Source of the DNA: Treponema sp.
Lineage (GTDB): Bacteria; Spirochaetota; Spirochaetia; Treponematales; Treponemataceae
Assembly (NCBI GenBank): GCA_024691105.1
Contig: JAILNY010000042.1
Location: forward strand, 1 to 9,511
DNA: 9,511 bases
Reading direction: 5' to 3'
Shown piece after piece: positions 6,367 to 9,511 of this stretch. Positions within the stretch are counted from its first letter, which is position 1. The number at the start of each line of letters is the position of its first letter. A program made the translations under genes and the position numbers. Under the pieces are notes generated by a model. The model ran no database searches. It had not been told where the DNA came from and saw only the letters and a list, made by a program, of their open reading frames with translations.

Positions 6367-8019
6367 CTACCTTTTTTCTGCTGAAGAAACGTTGAGTGAC
6401 CAGTAAACAGAGTCATGAACAATCTTTGTATTTTCTTTTGCATAACTGAATGCATTTTTTCGTTCTGAGCTGATGATGTAAGGATCTGCTCCGTTTTCAA
6501 GGAGAAGTTTAATTACGTCGGTATTTTCGTAATAAGTAGCGGCGTACATTAACGGTGTTTTTCCTTTATACATCGTATTAACGCTTACTGAAAACTTAAG
6601 ATACTGTCTGATAATTTCTTCAGGACGTTCCTGCTTGAGCGCTGTGATGAATGATTTTTGTAAAGCGGCTTTATCATTCTGTGCATGAGTCAGCACAGCA
6701 GTTAATGTTTCGCGGTTCTGACAGAATGATGCTGCGATATCAAGAACAGTTAAATTGAATTTTGTAGAGGCGTTTATTTTTGCGTCATATTCAAAAAGCA
6801 ATGCAATGATATCCGGAGTCTTTGCATAACGGCATGCATACATAAGAGGTGTCCAGCCGTCCTTGTCTTTTGCATTTGCATTTGCACCAGAATAGAGAAG
6901 GTCATAGCAGAGTTTTATATCGTTTTGAATAATTGCGTTCATCAAACGAGTTCTACCTGCATTGTCTAGTGTATCAGGATTTTTTATTACATTTACCTTT
7001 GATTCAGAAAGTGAATCAAGCACACTTGTGTCATATTCAATTTCGTCAAAGAGATATTCCGGACGATTTTTATCGTAATAATTTATCTGTGGAACAGAAA
7101 CTGCGTTTGTAATCTGAGCGGTTTCGTTTACAGGTGCTGGTTTTTCTTCTACCGGCTCCGGCTGCTCGACAGCTGGTGGTTCTGAGATTTCTTGATTTTT
7201 CGGTTTTGTTGGAGGCTCATGTTCTGCAGGAGGCTCTGGTTCTTTTTCTTGAGTCTGTGTCTCAGGCTCTTCTACCGGAGGAATTACCACCGGCACAACT
7301 GGAACAACAGGAACAGGTTCAACAACTGGAGCAGTCTGTTCAACTACCGGTGGAACTTCTGGCTCTGGTTCTGCTGTTACCTGACGAGATTCTGGTACTT
7401 TTGGTTCTTCAGGTTGAACTTCTGGAACTTCTTCGGCTGCTTCTGGAGATTGTTCTTCCTGAGTTTCTTCTGTGACTTCCGGTTCCTGTGCTTCTGGCTT
7501 AGGTTCTTCTACGACATCCGGCTCCGGAGTTTTTAGAGTTGCAGGGTCTGGTGTGATTGCGTTAAGTGCTTCGTATGCGGCCTTATTGTTTTTGGCATAG
7601 TCAAAGGCTGTTTTTCCGCTGTTATCTTTTTGTAAAATGCGCTTTGCTTTGAGCGAGCGCAAAAGCAGATTGTAGTTTACAATTTTGGTAACGATTTTTT
7701 TTCCGTATTCATTTTCGCAGGCTATCATTAAGGCGGTTTTCCCGGCCGCGTTTTTTGAATCCGGGCTGCAGCCTGCATCGAGAATTAAGTCAATAATTTT
7801 GTCGTTGCATTTATTTTTTAATGCAATCATGAGAATTGTATTTTTTTCTGAATCGTAACGCACGGTTGAAAGATACGGATCCTGAGTAAGAATCTTTGTT
7901 ACATCTTTAGTTGAATCTCTGTTTACGGCAGAGAGAAGATCTTTTTTGTTGAACGAAAACGCAGGCAACATAATGAGTGCTGCGGCAAGCAAGGTCAAAG
8001 TTCTCTTAAATGTGTTCAT
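6367..8019 (-). CDS. Exported ankyrin-repeat protein with Pro/Glu-rich linker
   Basis: A 550-residue protein. MNTFKRTLTLLAAALIMLPAFS is a clear Sec signal peptide with probable cleavage after S22; no lipobox Cys, so probably periplasmic or secreted. Residues 26-155 hold degenerate ankyrin repeats (TILMIALKNKC; AAGKTALMIACENEYGKK; NSGKTAFDYAKNNK). Residues about 157-306 are a low-complexity linker rich in Pro, Glu and Val (EPEPEVPPVVEQ, VEPVPVVPVVPVVIPP), TonB-like in composition. Residues 343-535 contain a second ankyrin set (NAGRTRLMNAI; KDGWTPLMYACR; YKGKTPLMYAATYY; ERKNAFSYAKEN). The gene has a near-consensus promoter whose -10 box ends 7 nt before the ATG and no Shine-Dalgarno, so a leaderless message is predicted. 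rsmD follows 2 nt downstream. Specific role unknown; ankyrin repeats bind proteins. Confidence 0.85.
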   Translation of the reverse strand: MNTFKRTLTLLAAALIMLPAFSFNKKDLLSAVNRDSTKDVTKILTQDPYLSTVRYDSEKNTILMIALKNKCNDKIIDLILDAGCSPDSKNAAGKTALMIACENEYGKKIVTKIVNYNLLLRSLKAKRILQKDNSGKTAFDYAKNNKAAYEALNAITPDPATLKTPEPDVVEEPKPEAQEPEVTEETQEEQSPEAAEEVPEVQPEEPKVPESRQVTAEPEPEVPPVVEQTAPVVEPVPVVPVVPVVIPPVEEPETQTQEKEPEPPAEHEPPTKPKNQEISEPPAVEQPEPVEEKPAPVNETAQITNAVSVPQINYYDKNRPEYLFDEIEYDTSVLDSLSESKVNVIKNPDTLDNAGRTRLMNAIIQNDIKLCYDLLYSGANANAKDKDGWTPLMYACRYAKTPDIIALLFEYDAKINASTKFNLTVLDIAASFCQNRETLTAVLTHAQNDKAALQKSFITALKQERPEEIIRQYLKFSVSVNTMYKGKTPLMYAATYYENTDVIKLLLENGADPYIISSERKNAFSYAKENTKIVHDSVYWSLNVSSAEKR

Positions 8020-8026
8020 ATTTACT

Positions 8027-8055
8027 ATTATATAGAGCTAAATAGGTGGGGTCAA
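8027..8055 (-). promoter_or_regulatory. Near-consensus promoter of the ankyrin-rsmD unit
   Basis: Minus strand -35 TTGACC (8055-8050), 17-bp spacer, perfect -10 TATAAT (8032-8027). The -10 box ends 7 nt before the start codon at 8019, so transcription should begin at or within a base or two of the ATG. No Shine-Dalgarno fits in the remaining TAGTAAAT. Confidence 0.75.
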
Positions 8056-8063
8056 GTCTTGAC
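8051..8063. promoter_or_regulatory. 13-bp palindrome joining two divergent -35 boxes
   Basis: GTCAAGTCTTGAC is a perfect 6-bp inverted repeat around a central T. Its left arm is part of the ankyrin-gene -35 box and its right arm part of the yebC -35 box. It could be an operator for a dimeric regulator, or simply the product of two facing TTGAC boxes. Confidence 0.45.
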
Positions 8064-8088
8064 TTTTTTATTTTAGAAATGCTATTAT
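8059..8088 (+). promoter_or_regulatory. Predicted promoter of yebC
   Basis: -35 TTGACT (8059-8064), 18-bp spacer, -10 TATTAT (8083-8088) with TG immediately upstream (8080-8081) as an extended -10. Predicted start near 8095, leader about 47 nt, ending in AAGGAG (8131-8136) 5 nt before the ATG. Confidence 0.65.
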
Positions 8089-8141
8089 TTTCAAGTTATT
8101 CTATTAACAAATAATTTTAAATATTTATATAAGGAGTTCCC

Positions 8142-8885
8142 ATGTCAGGACACAGTAAATGGGCCACAATCAAACATGCAAAAGGTTTGGCCGATGCAAA
8201 GCGTGGAAAGATCTTTACAAAATTCATTAAGGAAATTTCTATTGCAGCACGTATGGGTGGTGGAGATCCAAACTCTAACCCACGTCTCCGCACAGTAATT
8301 ATTAAAGCTCGTGCAGCAAACATGCCAAAAGACAACATCGAACGTGCTATCAAAAAAGGTACAGGTGAAGACGGTGCAACAGCATACGAAGAGCTTGTAT
8401 ACGAAGGATACGCTCCAGGTGGAGTTGCTGTAATGGTAGAAGTTCTTACAGATAACCACAACCGTGCAGCTGCTGACGTTCGTAACATCTTTACAAAACA
8501 CGGTGGAAACCTCGGTACAACAGGTTCTGTAAGCCTTATGTTCCAGAGAAAGGGAACAATCGAAATTGATGCTGAAAAAGCAAATGAAGACGAAGTAATG
8601 GAAATCGCTCTCGAAGCAGGTGCAGACGATGTAGTAAATGAAGACGGAGTTATTACAATTACAACAACTCCTGATGCATTTACAGCAGTAGCTGATGCAA
8701 TCGCTGCAAAGGGAATCGAAACACTTTCTGCTGACGTAGGAATGGTTCCAGATGCTTATACAGCAGTTGATAAAGATACAGCTGCTAAAGTTCAGAAGAT
8801 GATTGACAAACTCGAAGACAACGATGATGTTCAGAACGTATATCATACAGCTGAATATCCAGATGACTTCGAACCAGAAGCATAA
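8142..8885 (+). CDS. yebC: YebC/PmpR/TACO1-family translation or regulatory protein
   Basis: A complete 247-residue member of the YebC family, of normal length. The opening MSGHSKWATIKHAKG, GKIFTKFIKEISIAAR (22-37), NPRLRTVIIKARAANMPKDNIERAI (46-70) and YEGYAPGGVAVMVE (87-100) are all family hallmarks. Members were first described as DNA-binding transcription regulators; more recent work on bacterial YebC and mitochondrial TACO1 links the family to the ribosome and to relief of polyproline stalls. The start is supported by AAGGAG 5 nt upstream. Codon use is strongly biased (Arg almost always CGT, Pro mostly CCA), unlike the neighbours, suggesting high expression. It is followed by a terminator and then ruvC, a common gene order. 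Confidence 0.95.
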   Translation: MSGHSKWATIKHAKGLADAKRGKIFTKFIKEISIAARMGGGDPNSNPRLRTVIIKARAANMPKDNIERAIKKGTGEDGATAYEELVYEGYAPGGVAVMVEVLTDNHNRAAADVRNIFTKHGGNLGTTGSVSLMFQRKGTIEIDAEKANEDEVMEIALEAGADDVVNEDGVITITTTPDAFTAVADAIAAKGIETLSADVGMVPDAYTAVDKDTAAKVQKMIDKLEDNDDVQNVYHTAEYPDDFEPEA

Positions 8886-8910
8886 TATAAAAGTTTGTTA
8901 AAGTTGAACG

Positions 8911-8943
8911 AAGCCCGACGTAATGCCGGGCTTTATTGTTTTT
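8911..8943 (+). terminator. Intrinsic terminator between yebC and ruvC
   Basis: Stem AAGCCCG (8911-8917) with CGGGCTT (8927-8933), 9-nt loop, then a T-rich tail TATTGTTTTT. It should end most yebC transcripts, so ruvC needs its own promoter or readthrough. Confidence 0.85.
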
Positions 8944-8953
8944 AAATTTATAT

Positions 8954-8959
8954 TATAAT
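8954..8959 (+). promoter_or_regulatory. -10 element of a predicted ruvC promoter
   Basis: A perfect TATAAT ends 7 nt before the ruvC ATG. The best -35 at 16-bp spacing is poor (TTTATT, 8932-8937) and lies within the yebC terminator. No Shine-Dalgarno is present (AATTAAGCAT before ATG), so a leaderless transcript is predicted. The region is AT-rich, so a chance match is possible. Confidence 0.45.
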
Positions 8960-8966
8960 TAAGCAT

Positions 8967-9511
8967 ATGCGAAAAAAAGTACCGGCCTTTGAACCTCTTC
9001 CTGGTTCTCTTGTCGCCAAAGATAATAAAAAGATTTCTCAAAAAAAAATACGACGCGTTTTAGGAATTGACCCGGGACTTGCAAACACAGGTTTTGGAGT
9101 GGTGGATTTTTGCGACGGACGTTACCGCATGGTAAGCTACGGATGCATTACGACAGGCTCTGAGCAGCCGCACGGCGAGCGCCTTCTTACAATTTACAAT
9201 AAGCTTTGTGCCGTAATCGATGAATTTAAGCCGGACGAAGCAGGGATGGAGACTTTATACTTTGCAAAGAATGTCACTTCAGCGATGGGAGTCAGCGAGG
9301 CGCGGGGCGTTGTCTCACTGTGTCTTGCCCAGCATTGTATTAAGCTTGGTGAATATACTCCAAATCAGATAAAGAAAGCCGTTACAGGAAACACAAATGC
9401 TGATAAAGAACTGGTCCAAAACTATGTAAAACTTTTGCTGGGGCTAAAAGACGCCCCGCGCCCGGATCATGCAGCGGATGCTCTGGCCGGCGCTATTACA
9501 CATATTCATTC
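8967..9511 (+). CDS. ruvC: Holliday junction resolvase RuvC, 3' end outside window
   Basis: Endonuclease that cuts Holliday junctions during recombination with RuvAB. 181 codons are visible and the frame is still open at the window end. Catalytic residues are in place: D35 (LGIDPGLANTGFG), E95 (GMETLYFAKN), and H168 and D171 (PDHAADALAGAITH); His in place of the third acidic residue occurs in other RuvC proteins such as that of Thermus. The first ATG in frame gives about 30 residues, Lys-rich, before the usual start of the fold (RRVLGID), longer than typical RuvC. No alternative ATG, GTG or TTG lies between it and the catalytic Asp. ruvA and ruvB may follow outside the window. Confidence 0.93.
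   Translation, partial: MRKKVPAFEPLPGSLVAKDNKKISQKKIRRVLGIDPGLANTGFGVVDFCDGRYRMVSYGCITTGSEQPHGERLLTIYNKLCAVIDEFKPDEAGMETLYFAKNVTSAMGVSEARGVVSLCLAQHCIKLGEYTPNQIKKAVTGNTNADKELVQNYVKLLLGLKDAPRPDHAADALAGAITHIH

Noticed and set aside
6279..6500. A 73-codon minus frame overlapping the rsmD start and ankyrin end
   Set aside because: It is out of frame with two well-supported genes that meet here with a 2-nt gap.
7134..7536. Two plus-strand open frames opposite the ankyrin-protein linker
   Set aside because: They are the reverse complement of repeated Pro, Glu and Val codons, giving Leu/Gln-rich or Trp/Phe/Arg-rich nonsense without a ribosome-binding site.
8145..8846. A 233-codon open frame on the minus strand opposite yebC
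   Set aside because: It is antisense to an unmistakable YebC, is rich in Cys, Ser and Phe with no family resemblance, and results from the strongly biased codon use of yebC. The 123-codon frame at 8117-8488 is rejected for the same reason.

Overview
The window reads as ordinary chromosomal DNA from a host-associated or anaerobic spirochaete, most likely a Treponema-like organism. Reasons: moderately AT-rich DNA with short AT-rich spacers, a spirochaete-style cytidylate kinase with an altered P-loop, a pair of cytoplasmic TPR proteins of a kind I associate with treponemes, and yebC next to ruvC. The genus is inferred from protein style, not from a search. There is no phage, transposase, CRISPR, rRNA or tRNA gene.

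Layout. (1) 1-510 (+): 3' part of a cytidylate kinase-like gene, then a large hairpin (551-604) and an intrinsic terminator (609-635) in the gap to the convergent leu genes. (2) 2461-634 (-): leuC and leuD, the two subunits of isopropylmalate isomerase, from their own promoter. (3) 2799-2590 (-): a 69-residue HMA-fold protein without the metal-binding cysteines, with its own promoter and terminator. (4) 2914-3005: a GC-rich block unlike its surroundings. (5) 5602-3008 (-): short TPR protein, long TPR protein and rlmN, read from a promoter at 5655-5628. (6) 5656-5822: two copies of an 89-bp-period repeat, each with a hairpin. (7) 8019-5816 (-): exported ankyrin-repeat protein with a Pro/Glu-rich linker, then rsmD only 2 nt downstream. 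(8) 8142 onward (+): yebC, a terminator, then ruvC running off the window end.

How the genes relate. LeuCD acts in leucine biosynthesis. RlmN (23S rRNA), RsmD (16S rRNA) and YebC (translation) form a loose ribosome-related group; RuvC is the Holliday-junction resolvase. The ankyrin gene and yebC are divergent, and their promoters lie back to back with -35 boxes 3 bp apart inside a palindrome, so their expression may be competitive or co-regulated.

Most notable observations: the ankyrin gene and ruvC each have a perfect TATAAT ending exactly 7 nt before the ATG and no Shine-Dalgarno, which predicts leaderless mRNAs; the divergent promoter pair; the 89-bp tandem repeat with a compensatory base-pair change; and the GC-rich block open on both strands. 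I see no clearly new multi-gene system. The findings are small-scale regulatory and structural ones.
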